A stretch of DNA of 64,000 nucleotides from Zygaena filipendulae (taxonomy: Eukaryota; Arthropoda; Insecta; Lepidoptera; Zygaenidae), in NCBI GenBank assembly GCA_907165275.2, contig OU015654.1, forward strand, positions 823,501 through 887,500. Reading direction: 5' to 3'. The number at the start of each line of letters is the position of its first letter. Positions within the stretch are counted from its first letter, which is position 1. Shown one piece after another: positions 1 to 11,301 of the stretch. Made by a program: the position numbers and the translations under genes. The notes beneath the pieces are model-generated. The model had not been told where the DNA came from and made no database searches. It worked only from the letters and a program-made list of their open reading frames with translations.

Positions 1-1036
1 CTCACAAAATTATTTCAAACTTTTATAAAACCCACACTGACTCATTATTTCATTTTATTTTTCTTTGCGAGTCGCGTGTTCGAGGTTAAGTTTCAGAGCG
101 CACGTCTCGACACCACGTCGCGTCGTATCGGCTGCAGTGCGACTGACGAACTGAAATGCCTGAACATTGGAGCTGCAGAAATAACCACCGTGAATACAAC
201 TATATATCACAACTACAGCTAACAACTACTAGCCGAAGGCCGACTCCAATCTTCCCCCAAACATAAAATAAGTACCTCATTATGAATGGAATTATACAGT
301 TCATAAATGGACATAGATAAGCAATAGTGTGTTAACCCACACTGGAAAAATTTTGAGTAAATCGTGTTTTAAAATTATAGCGCCATTTTCTGTCAACATT
401 TTTTATGTTCAATATTTTGTTACATACTTAAACAATGTAATAAGGTAAACACATAATTAAAAAAACCTTCCCTAACTCTCAATAAATCGTTCTGAATAGG
501 TAACTTAATTTTGTGGGTTAATATGTTATTGCTTATCTGCATCCAAATAGCCTATCCTGTTTCCCCCGAGGAAAACTTTACAACGCAAAAATAAATCCTT
601 TTTAGGGTTCCGTAGCCATATGGCAAAAACCGGAACCCTTATGGATAATTTGGAAACTCAAAAAAAATACTTTTTTCCTTTCATCATCATTGAAAACGGA
701 CTTACTTATAGCTTTTTATTTTCATATTTACTAATGACAGATAAGGCTACCGCAATAAAAATAAATAGTACAAACTCACAACAAATCATTCAGATCACGA
801 GTAGGTAGGTCTTAGGTAGTTCTTAGGTAGGTCTCAATGCTCATTTCAGAAACCAAAGACGTGTTTATAATTGTACATGTCGATAGATTTAGTATTTACC
901 TACTAGGTAGGTAAAGACAATACCACTGGAGGAACTTTGCGGGATGGTGTTAAGGCAGGCGTTCGGTAAGCCCTTGAGGGATACCTACGTGATTTGCGAT
1001 TAGGTAAATACCTCCGTAAATCTCTCCACTTTTAGT
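1..1036. other. Intergenic, AT-rich, no gene recognised
   Basis: I see no convincing coding region here. A 62-codon open frame at 620-808 has no recognisable motif and begins inside a repeat-like sequence (604-639). Several short GTAGGTA-rich stretches near 800-930 are low-complexity. Confidence 0.5.
600..660. repeat. Dispersed insect repeat fragment (GGGTTCCGTA type)
   Basis: AGGGTTCCG at 604-612 is followed by its inverse CGGAACCCT at 631-639. The GGGTTCCGTA ... AACCGGAACCCTTAT context resembles a repeat often seen in insect genomes. The family assignment is from memory; the 9 bp inverted repeat is seen directly. Confidence 0.4.
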
Positions 1037-1364
1037 ATGGGCATGTGGACTAATTTTTATTTTTTAGCCCGTCTTGTAGATTATTAAAAAATATTGGACA
1101 CGTATTTTTTCTTTTTTTACGTAATCAAAAAATAACGGCGATATATTGAGTTGAAATTTCGCGTGACGTCACTATTCTGACAGTTTGTATGGCGGTTTTA
1201 GCGGTTAGTGACGTCACGACCCCCTCACCCTAAACTTTAATGCGCTTTATCTCTGTATATTTTAATTTATTTAAAAAAGCAAAAAACACGTGTCTATTGT
1301 TTTTTATTTTCTAACTGACGGACTAATTAGAATTTCGATTTTCAAAAATAGTCCACATCCCCAT
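1037..1364. mobile_element. MITE with 16 bp terminal inverted repeats and two TGACGTCA palindromes
   Basis: The left end ATGGGCATGTGGACTA is an inverted match, with one mismatch, to the right end TAGTCCACATCCCCAT. There is no coding capacity. The interior carries two GTGACGTCAC palindromes about 50 bp apart. A second copy lies at 10580-10880 and shorter relatives occur near 22.9 kb, at 29.6 kb and in the array units. The TA target seen at the second copy hints at a Tc1/mariner-like origin. Confidence 0.75.
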
Positions 1365-1403
1365 TGCAATAATCCCACGAGATTTCTTGGCATTTTGATT
1401 TTA

Positions 1404-1717
1404 TCCTTACTAATATTGTAAATGCGAAAGTGAGTTTGTTTGTTTGTTACGCTTTCACTACTTAACCGATCACCACGAAATTTTGCATAAACGTTGTCCG
1501 GAGTACAGAGAAGGATATAGGCTATTTTTTAACCTGGTATTCCACGGGAATTTCGAAATTAACGCTGAAGAAACTACATTAAATATCGCATACTACCTAC
1601 ACGTTGTCAAGGGTAGGTACAGAAAAAATATAGGTTAGTAACTAGTAAGTACTTTTATTTCGAAATAGCCGCGGGATCTCCGAAACTAACGCGGGTGAAA
1701 CCGCGGGGAACAGCTAG
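1404..1717 (+). mobile_element. Non-autonomous Helitron-like element (Lep1-like)
   Basis: It begins TCCTTACTAATATTG after a host A and ends CAGCTAG before a host T, with the CCGCGGG and ACGCGGGTGAAACCGCGG core typical of this lepidopteran family. There are no inverted ends or target duplication, as expected for a Helitron. The 64-codon open frame inside it (1444-1638) is not a gene. The boundary model is supported by the empty-site comparison in the array (see 35133-35249). Confidence 0.7.
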
Positions 1718-2535
1718 TTGTTACATTAAAAAGGTTTAATTATCGACGCATTGTTTTTTTGCTAGGCGTATCTATCGTACCTACAACTCGACTTTAGAAT
1801 AGTATCGATAGGCATAGATCCGCCATGGAACATCAAGTATGGTGAAAACAGCTTACTATACGTATACAACACGCAAACACAATTTCGAACGTAATTTTGT
1901 ATGAAACCAACGCTAGCTATGTTTGTAAAAAAATGTAGTGATTAAATAAAATAAGTACCTAATAATTCAAACGTGGTAGGTACTGTGAGATATATAACAC
2001 GTGGCTTAAGTGATTGTGGCAATGACAATGTGTGACTTGATAGACCAAGCAACATGAAGGACTTAACACGTTACTCTATGCTCAAATTACACAAATATAC
2101 ATACCATATATGATTGTAGCAGCCGGTTATCTATACATATAAATAAAATTGAAGTGTCTGTTTGCCAGTAAAAATCCGGTTAAAATTGATCAAGCCGTTT
2201 CAGAGAAAAATTTATTAAATTGTTTTATGTAAGTACCGTATTTACTTAGTTACAAACAGACACTACAATTTTATTTATAATTATGTACAGATGTACAGAT
2301 AAGGTACTTGTTTAATCGCCAGAATATAAAAGGAATTAATATGTTCTTTAACTAATTATACTGGAAAGCTCAATTTTATAAGTTTTTGCTATGGCAACAC
2401 TAATGGTAACTTAAGGCAATATATATGACTTTAAAACGCGATTTACTCTCAGTCTACTAAAGGTGCTGTTAGAGTGAACACTATAATAGCTCTGCGAGTG
2501 CATAAGCAATATAAAATAAAAAACTATTCATAAAA
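1718..2535. other. Intergenic region upstream of the first gene
   Basis: No gene is recognised. It holds a short foldback element (2139-2278) and presumably the promoter of the gene starting at 2536; no clear TATA box or initiator could be chosen. Confidence 0.45.
2139..2278. repeat. Short foldback (inverted-repeat) element
   Basis: The left arm, about 2139-2164 (ATAAATAAAATTG...GTGTCTGTTTG), pairs with the right arm, about 2252-2278 (CAAACAGACAC...CAATTTTATTTAT), with very few mismatches around an interior of roughly 90 bp. It may be a degenerate MITE; no family is assigned. Confidence 0.6.
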
Positions 2536-4276
2536 ATGACCTGGATCGATCATACAAAGAACTTTGGAGCAGGCAAAAATTATGGGATTGGTAAGTCTTT
2601 TGCATTATTGTATTCTTAACAAAGGCAGTTAGTCAAAGACCAAGGATCGGTTGTTGAAGAGATCCTTAGGGAAGACCTTTGCCCTGCGTACCTATGATTT
2701 TTCTCAGTAGTCTGTTCGTTAGCGATTTTCGAATAAAAATTATATTCATCATGTTTATATTTTCCTTTACAGGCGAAACAGTATGTAATATGAACAGTCC
2801 TCTTCGGATTACAAAAACCAAGAGGCCTCGGCTAGAAAATTTCTCGTGTCCTAATCCTGCTATTACAAATAAAAATAGCTTACGTTCCTCTAAAATTCGA
2901 ACTGAAGCTTCGTCCACAAACTTACAGGTACAAGATTAAGCATTGTGCATTGTGCATCGCGGTTTCACCCGCGTTAATTTCAGAGTTCCCGCGGGAATTC
3001 CGGGATAAAAAGTACCCTGTGTGTTAATCTGATGTTTAAGCTATATTATTGTAAAGTTTCATTTAAATCCATTCAGTAGTTTTTGCGTGAAAGAGTAACA
3101 AACATCCATCCATACTCACAAACTTTCGCGTTTATAATATTGGTAGGATTACAAGTCTCACATTTTGGTTTCAACAATCATATCTTTAATATTATTATTT
3201 TTGGTTTTCAGAGGTCATCGTTAGATAGATGCAAAATATACAAAACAAGATATATTTCATCCCAGAAATTTCCGCTTCATTGTACCAATGCCAATCTTTA
3301 TCAAGACACGACAAACAAACATCCAAGACGGTTCCCGATCAAATGCAGTAACAATTTTTCGTATTATAAAAGCCCACGGGACGCTTCTTACAATTACAAA
3401 CAATCCTGCCAGGAACACAATTTTCCTCAAAAAATTAATTATTCATATGATAAATTTAATTATAATTATTTACTCCCAGAGGATCTTCAAGCTCGTAAAG
3501 ATAAGATACTAAAAACTAACCGAAAAAAACCAGAAGATTTCTTCATTGATCTAAGAAACCTTGAATCATTCCCCGATAAAACAGAAACAGAAGAAATATT
3601 CAACCCAGATGTAAAAGAAGTGAAAAAGGAAGAAAATTCTACAGAAATAGATTCTCTAAATCCTATGATCCATGAAAATGATCCGATAGTACCTCTAGTT
3701 CCAGAGGATTTACAAGCTCTTGAAAAGAAGCTGCTAAACACTAACCGAATAAAACCCGAAGATTTCTTAATGGATATGAGAGACCTAGAATTATTTCTTG
3801 ACAAAATGGAATCTGCAGAAATATTTAACCCGGATGTAAATGAAGTAAGAGAAGAAGCAAATTCTTTGGGGATAAAACCTCCTGATCTCATGATCCAAAC
3901 TTTCCAATCAAATGTGTATGAAAATAAAGATGCTGAAAAATGTTTAGAGATAGGAGAACTTAACAAAATTGAAGATACATTATACCGCATCGGAGACCAC
4001 GTATTGTTAAAGTGTTCTCAAATTCACCCGAAGTGGCAGCGTGGAGTTGTCACGGCGATCACAGAACCAGGTATATATGACGTTCAAACAATGGATGGTG
4101 AAATTCACAAGTCAAATGTGAGCCAGCTTTTTAAAACCAGACTTCCTGGAGTAAAGGCTGCTGAGATATATTCATTTGATATTGAAGTTGAAGACGTAAA
4201 CGAAGAGTTTATGAGGCAACTGGTTATACCACCACCGGAAGAATGGGCTGACATAATTGGGATTCAACCTAATTAG
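2536..4276 (+). CDS. Unknown protein with two internal repeats and an integrase-like SH3 module
   Basis: I propose three coding exons: 2536-2590, 2773-2927 and 3212-4276, giving 424 residues. The junctions are GT-AG (ATTG|gtaagt, tttacag|GCG, ACAG|gtacaa, tttcag|AGG) and the frame is continuous. The start is the first ATG of exon 1 (MTWIDHTKNFG). Residues about 48-58 of the joined protein are basic and could be a nuclear localisation signal. Two segments, about residues 139-194 and 214-269, are clearly duplicated; both contain PEDLQA, a K/R-PEDF block, a DLR/DMRD-LE block and EIFNPDV. Residues about 308-363 (IGDHVLLK, HPKWQRGVV, YDVQTMDGE, VSQL) resemble the C-terminal SH3-like fold of Ty3/gypsy integrases; a Tudor-like barrel is the alternative. 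A poly(A) signal AATAAA lies at 4488-4493. I do not recognise the gene. Intron 2 carries a Helitron-like remnant, so frames that read through it are not real. Confidence 0.65.
2950..3148 (-). mobile_element. Helitron-like remnant in intron 2
   Basis: Read on the minus strand it begins TCCTACCAATATTATAAACG at 3148 and runs to the GCGGGTGAAACCGCG core near 2960. The terminal CTAG is not preserved. It lies wholly within the intron between the second and third exons of the gene at 2536-4276. Confidence 0.6.
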
Positions 4277-4561
4277 CTATTACCAGATGTAAATAATTTT
4301 GCATTACTCAAACTCGGAAAGTAGGTCTGAAGTTGCCTGAGAAGCGGGTTGAAAGTAACACTTTTCAGCCCTAGGGAGAATCGCTTTCAACTGACAGCTG
4401 GATACTGCAGAAACTCAAGTTTTTTTTTTTATGTCATAGGGGGCATACTTACTGGCCAGTAGCACACCTAATGGTTGATTTATGTAAAATAAAATTCACT
4501 CATTTTTTTCTTTAGCTAATTCCAATTTTGACTTTCCTTGCATTCGTAATGAAAAGCACAG

Positions 4562-4656
4562 TGTTATCCTCGGGAGAAAGACTTATTTAGTCCCTCGATC
4601 TATTGGCCAAACCCCGTCTCGAGATTAAATAAGTTACTTTCACCCCTAGGATAACA
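4562..4656. repeat. Imperfect hairpin, arms of about 40 bp
   Basis: TGTTATCCT at 4562-4570 pairs with AGGATAACA at 4648-4656. Pairing continues inwards imperfectly through GACTTATTTAG versus TTAAATAAGTTAC and CTCGA versus TCGAG, around the loop TATTGGCCAAACCCC. It could be a small foldback transposon or a transcribed hairpin; nothing shows which. Confidence 0.5.
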
Positions 4657-5922
4657 ATTTACTATGCCAGTTCATGTTATTAGCTTCGTGTTATGGCAAA
4701 TGTGATGAATGCGGTAATTATTGATAACTAGCAATAAGGATTATATTAATAATTTAATTATAATCACCGCGTCATTTGGTAAATGTGATATATACAAGAA
4801 AAGATAATTGATTTATATTAATAATTACCGATACAATTATTAACTGGTAAAAGTGATTAATAGAGAGTGAGTTCTGCTAATTACCGGTCTGTAATCATTA
4901 TTAAAAACCAGATAATGTCATAAACTAATCACTTTCACTCTTATACTGGTAATTTTGAATTACCTATAACAAATTAATTTTATTTACCTACTAATACTAA
5001 TACAAACGATATTGAAGTTTTATTGTAAAATAATTGTTATGTTTTCCTTATTTAATAAAATATCTTCATTTTGTTACAAAATTGTTTTACTTTTATTAAT
5101 ATTTACATACTGTTGCAGAAAATAACCAAAAAAGACTAGATATTATTTACTAATTTACTTTTTAAATATAAACTGCCAACTGAATGCCTGTATCCAAAGA
5201 TGTAGGATAAACTTACGACATATTATTTTATGAGATATCTTCCGATCAATTTTTTTCGCTGCTTATCGGCTACTTTACACAATTTTTTTTTTCTAAAAAC
5301 GTCCAAACACTTAAAAATCAATAACCACAACCTAATTATCATAATATAACCTCAACTGCCTCATGTCAAATAAAAAACTAAAATTTATACTCATGGTATT
5401 AGATTAGGTTAGATTTATTTATTTCACATTATCAGATTCAAAATTACATCAAATTATAATATGTCAAAGGATAAAGTAATCGTCAGGTAAATTTCAAAAA
5501 ATATAAGTATATGTCAATAAGTGTAAATAAACGTCAATATACAATTACAAAATACTGCCAAAATTCATAAAAAGAAAAATTAATTTAAATGTCAAACAAA
5601 GTAAGTATTATTCAAAACTTAGTATCTATCACCACATATAAATTAAAGTAAAGTATTATGTTACTCAATGAGTTTTAATGATGCTTGATATCTTAATGAC
5701 AATTGATGGATTTTAAATCAGTTACTGAAATATTGAAATATGGACCCTAATTACTATTTTACGGATTTTTTAATATCTACTGAAAAATCGATAAATACGA
5801 GTTCAGAATATGTTCCCGCCATCGCAAAATGACTGGAACACTTTGGTATACCAAAATCTGGCCATTGCATGAGGTGGCTGAATTAAAAACCAAAATTGCC
5901 TGGTGTTAAAACCATTTCATAA

Positions 5923-6330
5923 CTAGCTGTGCCCCGCGGTTTCACTCGCGGTAATTTTGGAGTTCTCGTGGAAATTCCGGGATCAAAAGTACCCTATGTT
6001 CTTCTCGTACCCCTGACAACGTGCATGCCAAATTTCATCCAAATCCGTCGAGCCGTTTTTGCGTTATTAAATAAACGTATGCGAGGATAAGAGCTCGAAA
6101 GCGCAATTTCATCCGACTTGCTTCAAATTTATCGTCACTGCTCAGCTCCTATGTGTCTTAGCGTTATGTTATATAGTCTATAACCTGCCCAGGAGTAGAC
6201 TACAATCGTACCAAGTTTGGTTAAAATCCCTTCAGTAGTTTTTGACCCATGTGTGCACATACAGACAAAAAATTTACTGATTGCATTTTTGGCATCAGCA
6301 TTGTTCAGGAGAAAACCTCTTTATGTTTTT
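5923..6330 (-). mobile_element. Helitron-like element with adjoining related sequence
   Basis: It begins at CTAG (5923-5926), followed on the plus strand by CTGTGCCCCGCGGTTTCAC, the reverse complement of the usual 3' end. The part to about 6076 is family-typical. The rest contains the related phrases TCCCTTCAGTAGTTTTTG and ACATACAGACA. The far end is not defined. Confidence 0.5.
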
Positions 6331-7019
6331 ATAGTATGTACCTACTAGATGGCATAATGATCGAATTCCATCGCGCTATGGTTTTGTTACCATCCAAAGT
6401 ATAATAAATTTGTAAATACATTGTACATTTGTTCCACGCAATAAATCCTAGTTTGACCCTCGTAAAACTGAAGTTTTGATTCGTCTTCAAGTATCGATCC
6501 ATTCATCCTCCAATATTAATTTTGAATATATATTCAATGTACAGAATTGACCTCTCTACAGTTTTATTATAAGTACCTATGGATTTAAACATAATCGTCA
6601 TTGTGTAACTAACTCTAATGTACCTGCATCTTTCTAGAACGATCACACCTGATCTGAAAATAGGTAGATACTGTAATATCATGTCCTTTTTTTAAGCACA
6701 TATCAATCTTTTAAGGCTACACAAGAGTTACGAACCTGTTTACAAGGAATATTAAAAAATCATAATGAAATTATAATTTTATTTTTTTTTAACGACAAAT
6801 CTTGCCAGAAAATTCTAAAAAAATTCAGTTTTTCCGTTCATAAACTGGTCGTAATTCGATTATTTTTTCTTTCCAATAGATATTTAAAAATGCATTAAAA
6901 AAAATAATAATAATTCACATCACAACACACAGATCGACATGATCCCATACTAAGCTATACGCTTGTCTCGTGGAAACCAAACAAACATGGTAACTATATA
7001 CTACATATTATAACATATA

Positions 7020-7166
7020 AATATTATACTATAAATATATATACACGCCCAGACTGGAAAGTGGAACTCCATATTCTTCACAAAAAGTCCACCCTCATTG
7101 GGAACTGAACCCGGAACCCCTTGATTAGCGGGTAGGCACGGTGACGTACTGCGCCAATCGAGCCGT
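7020..7166 (-). mobile_element. tRNA-derived SINE
   Basis: On the minus strand it has a Pol III A-box-like TGGCGCAGTACG (within 7142-7156) and a B box GGTTCAGTTCC (7101-7111), followed by a non-tRNA body and an AT-rich tail. Head and spacing look like a degenerate tRNA, but the extra body makes a functional tRNA unlikely. Its partner in the duplicated segment is at 13615-13777, so it predates the duplication. Confidence 0.75.
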
Positions 7167-7301
7167 TGTAAATTTCAAAATTAGTTATTAATTAGTGTCA
7201 TTAAGATATCAAGAATCATTAAGATTCATTAAGCAACATAATGTTAGTAATTTTCAATCTGTGGTAGGTAAGAGCTGGCAATTTGTTGGTAAAAAGTTGG
7301 G

Positions 7302-7309
7302 TATAAATA
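7302..7309 (+). promoter_or_regulatory. TATA box of ALYREF-like copy 1
   Basis: TATAAATA lies 107 bp upstream of the start codon. Downstream, at about 7340-7368, is the 5' leader motif CTCGAGCGGTCAGGAG followed by GGACGTGT, which recurs in most paralogues. Confidence 0.6.
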
Positions 7310-7408
7310 GGACAATCAGTTTGAACTTAAAGCAAAGTTAACTCGAGCGGTCAGGAGAGAGGACGTGTAGTGTTATTGTTCAACTTTATCCGACTTTTCA
7401 GTGTGAAA

Positions 7409-8930
7409 ATGGTTTCAAATATGATTGATCCCACGGAAGTTTCGTTAGAAGAAATTATCAAAGCAAGCAAGAAAGGTGTTAACAAAAGAAAATTGCCGAT
7501 GAAGCCTGGAAAGTCTGGCAAAACGTCGAAAAGAGAAATACGATCCCGAAAAAAGAACGCACAAGATGTATCTTCTAATAAAAAGAAGTTTGCTGGAGTT
7601 GGTGGCGTGTCCAAGCCCAAGAACAAACGGATAATTTCCACAGAGGGAGCTACTAAGTTAGTAGTGTCGAACTTAGACTACGGTGTTTCTGATACTGACA
7701 TGCAAGAACTATTCTCCGAATTTGGGATGTTGAAAAAAGCAAATATTAATTACGACAGATCTGGAAGATCTTTGGGTAAGCCTTTTATTTATAATATCTT
7801 TTTACTGATTTAGTTTTATTATGTTAAAATATGTACGCACATATATTTGCATCCTTAGTGAGTCTTTTTCTCCAAAATCTTTATTTTATTTGCAATGTTT
7901 GTAAAATTTAAGTTTTCCGCACTTCTCATAAAAATTTGCAAACTATTACCACTTTTTGGAATCTGATTAAGAATTTGGCAGACCTATAACTAAGTATTAT
8001 TATAATATATACAAGCTGATATGATGACGAAGCCGGGATACATGTACTTCCTGATTATAAATAGTAGGATAGTAGATAGTTCGCTATAGTTTTCTTATTT
8101 TCATAAGTATTTTCCATTATACTATATGATGACAAGGGTCTGAAGATAGTTTTGTCATTATAACGAGCTAATTAGTCACTGGAACTCCCTAATGAAAACA
8201 GCAAAGAAAGTCGGGTATGCGCTCCTATATTTTGTCTCCCTTGGGTGCAATAAATAAATAAACGATGAAACTGGTTTTTAAATTTTAATACATTTCATTA
8301 TTACACTTTCAGGAACAGCACACGTGTTCTTTGAGAGGAAAGCTAACGCCATACGTGCTATGAGGCAGTACGACGGCGTGCCGTTGGATGGTAGAGTCAT
8401 GAAAATTGAACTGTGTACTTCACAAGTAAAATCTTTCGCTCTCGGAGAGAAAGAGCACTGCCAAGTGACTGATAAAGTTGCAGGCAGGAAATTCAGAGGT
8501 ACGACTCACTGTGTTTTTTATTGTCCAAGATAGGTGCAGGGTAAAAATTTTACCTGCTAATTGTTGAATAGTTCTCAGGCATAAGAATATATAATTAAAA
8601 TAATTAAAATAACACAAGTTCCCGTCCCATCTCATATCACAGGTCATCCTAGATACCTAACAGCGCAGAACACAGAACGAAAAATCAAAGCCTATTTTAG
8701 AAAGTTTAAGCTAACAAAATAATAAAATCACAGTTTTCATTTCATTCCATTTAGTATGCATTAATTAATAATTATTTTCTTTATTAGGTTTTGCGGCAAG
8801 GAAACGTGAGAATAGCAAACATTCCACTTCCAGTGGTGGCCGCCGCCGCGGCGGCAAGCGCCCTCGCCTCACAACGGAGCAACTGGACGCGGAGCTCGAA
8901 GAAATGATACATTCTATGAAGTCAGATTAA
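7409..8930 (+). CDS. ALYREF-like mRNA export adaptor, copy 1 (least derived)
   Basis: Exons 7409-7775, 8313-8498 and 8788-8930 encode 231 residues; all junctions are GT-AG and both introns are phase 1. Residues 7-20 ([14 protein letters not shown]) match the UAP56-binding motif of ALYREF. Residues 30-80 are Lys-rich. The RRM spans about 83-160 with RNP2 LVVSNL at 84-89 and RNP1 GTAHVFFE at 123-130, plus the family signature GVPLDGR. Residues 201-212 are an Arg/Gly patch ([12 protein letters not shown]), and the C-terminal [12 protein letters not shown] is the second UAP56-binding motif. ALYREF proteins act in the nucleus, bridging UAP56/DDX39B in the TREX complex to the export receptor NXF1. 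This copy keeps every element of that design, though it is shorter in RGG sequence than typical ALYREF. Poly(A) signals are at 9045 and 9083. The gene is convergent with copy 2. Whether it is the ancestral orthologue is unknown. Confidence 0.88.
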
Positions 8931-11301
8931 GCCATATCAAGCGCTTAAGGACTTTTTACCAATTAAATTTTCGTTTACTTTCGTCTTCTTTATGTTAAAT
9001 ATTTTAATTAATTCTTCTCTAAATTTTAAGTAAAATATTATGTTAATAAATCTGTATAAGTTAAATTTTTCAAATACAATTTAATAAATACTGTTATACA
9101 ATTTGAATGTTTTATAATTTAATCATTCCTTAATATCTTTTCCAAAATATCGTAGTTTAAGTTGACCCAAAAATTAGCTATTCCAAATATAGGTATTATG
9201 ATTAATAGATTAACGGATAGTGATCTATCGGATAAACCTATAACACAATCGAAATATTTTAAGTGAAATATTTTAAATGACAAGCAATAAATCAGCGACT
9301 AAATTTATGATCAAATTAAAGCTTTCTAAAACCTAGTCGGCGAGAAGTGTTTTCGTTTATATTTTATAAGGAAATTGTATCTGCTATAACCTGTTGCAGT
9401 ATATTTTTATAGTCTAAATAAAACCCACAAACTCTGGAAAAAACTAACACTTCCTGAGAGAACGCCAAATTAAAGCGGGTGAATTTGCGGTCAGCGGTAG
9501 GTATATGAGTAGTTTTGCAACTTTATTCATTCTTTTCAAGAACCAGTTCACTCTAGAGGTTTCTGGAAAATTTTGTATGTTTCAGTTCAACTAATCGTTT
9601 TATGAATATTTTATTTATCAATAGATATTTAAAAATACATCAAAATATTATTCAGATATATGTTTTAAAACTTCAAGTGGTACAATAAAATCCATTAAGT
9701 GTCATTAATGTTAAGGTATCATTAAGCTCAACTAAGTAGGTATCATTAGCAAACCGAGCCTGAACTATTTACTTACTTACTACAAAACTTTACCCAACTC
9801 AGTGAAACTAACCATATACATTATTAAAACAGTAGGTATAATAACAGTAACAACAAACCGATCTAAATAAAATTGACCACGAAATAAAAACTGGTGAATT
9901 TCTGACCACAACTATTTTGAGTCTAAATTTCAAACACACTATGGAAGTAGAACCGCCAATTAATTAATTATCTGATACCTAAATTTAGTTTTACCAACCG
10001 ATTTTCTCTGTTTACTTGGATTTTTCTTCAAAATACTGTAAAAAACATTAGGTAACACAAAAATTAACTGGTGAGCAATTATTAACACCTGTATTGCACT
10101 GCTAATGAGTAATGAGTATAATGTGAGAGTCGAAGCTACGCTATTCGCAGGTACTTAGGCACACGTGGCGTACCTAATATTTGCCCCGCTCAAGTGATTC
10201 TTTAATACCAATCACACTTCTTGTTTCTACGCGCATTGTTGCGCGGTGCTTGTGCAACTTATGTGGTAGGTACTACATAATATTATATGTGTGTATAATA
10301 TCAATAAGTTTGAGTTTTATTTATAGAAGTGTTTATGTCAAATAGATTTCGTTATTGAGAGGTCAAAAGTACCTAGCTCCATATGGTTCATGTAAACGGC
10401 TACTACGTCGCCAGTTTCTTTTTCTTCGCTAGAACTTGACATTCTACCTTGTGTAAAGATTTATAATACTGATTTATACTACTTTTCATATATAGAGATA
10501 GTCAAGATACTGCAGTCTGTAGTCGTGGAATATTATGGCTCTCTTTTCTAAGTAAAGAAACGCCTATTTCAGGAACCTAATGGGCATGTTGACTAATTTT
10601 TAAAAAATATTGGACACGTATTTTTTCTTTTTTTACGTAATCAAAAAGTAACGGCGACATATTGAGTTGAAATTTCGCGTGACGTCACTTTTCTGACAGT
10701 TTGTATGGCGGTTTTAGCGGTTAGTGACGTCACGACCCCCTCACCTTAAACTTTAATGCGCTTTATCCCTGTACATTTTAATTTATTTTAAAAAGCAAAA
10801 AATACGTGTCTATTGTTTTTTATTTTCTAAATGACGGACTAATAAGAATTTTGATTTTCAAAAGTAGTCCACATCCCCATTATGAGTAAGAGTAAAGAGC
10901 ACGCGAGTTAAACTGTGATATTCACACTAGTGATATGTGATATGCAGTGTCCATTATATTAAATTTACAAACGTATAGAAACGTATGTAAGTGTACCTAC
11001 GCTGTACATAGTCTTTTCGACTGACTTAAAATGGATTCAACTCTTCTCACTATGATTTTAACTATCTAAATAATATTAGTAATTTAAGGGTCCATGCAAT
11101 CGTGTTTGTGATGCAGTATACCTACTACATGAATTATTTCGATGGATATTTGGAACAATGATACAATTATTAAAGATATGCAATGATTTATTAAATTTTA
11201 ATAATACAAAGACTCAATAACATTTATATACACAGGTAAAATAATAAAAAGAAACAAAAAGGAAAAAAATATACTATTTTCCTTTTCAAAAACATTCTTC
11301 T
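8931..11301. other. Spacer between convergent copies 1 and 2
   Basis: No gene is seen. It holds the poly(A) region of copy 1, a patch at about 9117-9353 almost identical to 17982-18221, AT-rich sequence shared with the second duplicated segment, the MITE at 10580-10880, and the copy 2 poly(A) signal (AATAAA on the minus strand at 11187-11192). Confidence 0.55.
10580..10880. mobile_element. MITE, second copy, with TA target duplication
   Basis: Ends ATGGGCATGTTGACTA and TAGTCCACATCCCCAT are inverted repeats with two mismatches. The flanks read TA on both sides (CC-TA before, TA-TG after), consistent with a TA target duplication. It shares two TGACGTCA palindromes with 1037-1364. It is absent from the matching place in the second duplicated segment, so it either inserted after the duplication or was lost there. 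Confidence 0.75.

Larger units (their letters stand above)
4277..6618. other. Intergenic, repeat-rich
   Basis: No gene is recognised. It contains the 3' flank of the preceding gene, an imperfect hairpin at 4562-4656, AT-rich sequence with many TAATTA-type runs at 4680-5760, and Helitron-like pieces from 5923 to about 6330. Confidence 0.5.

Noticed and set aside
620..808. 62-codon open frame as a small gene
   Set aside because: It starts within a dispersed repeat, has no domain, and lacks any promoter or splice evidence.
3487..3990. 167-codon minus-strand frame over the first gene
   Set aside because: It is the antisense shadow of the repeat-containing exon 3; Ser/Phe-rich composition mirrors the Glu/Lys codons of the sense frame.
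7101..7166. Possible tRNA gene on the minus strand
   Set aside because: A and B boxes are present, but the cloverleaf is degenerate and a conserved non-tRNA body follows; a second copy in the duplicated segment confirms a SINE.
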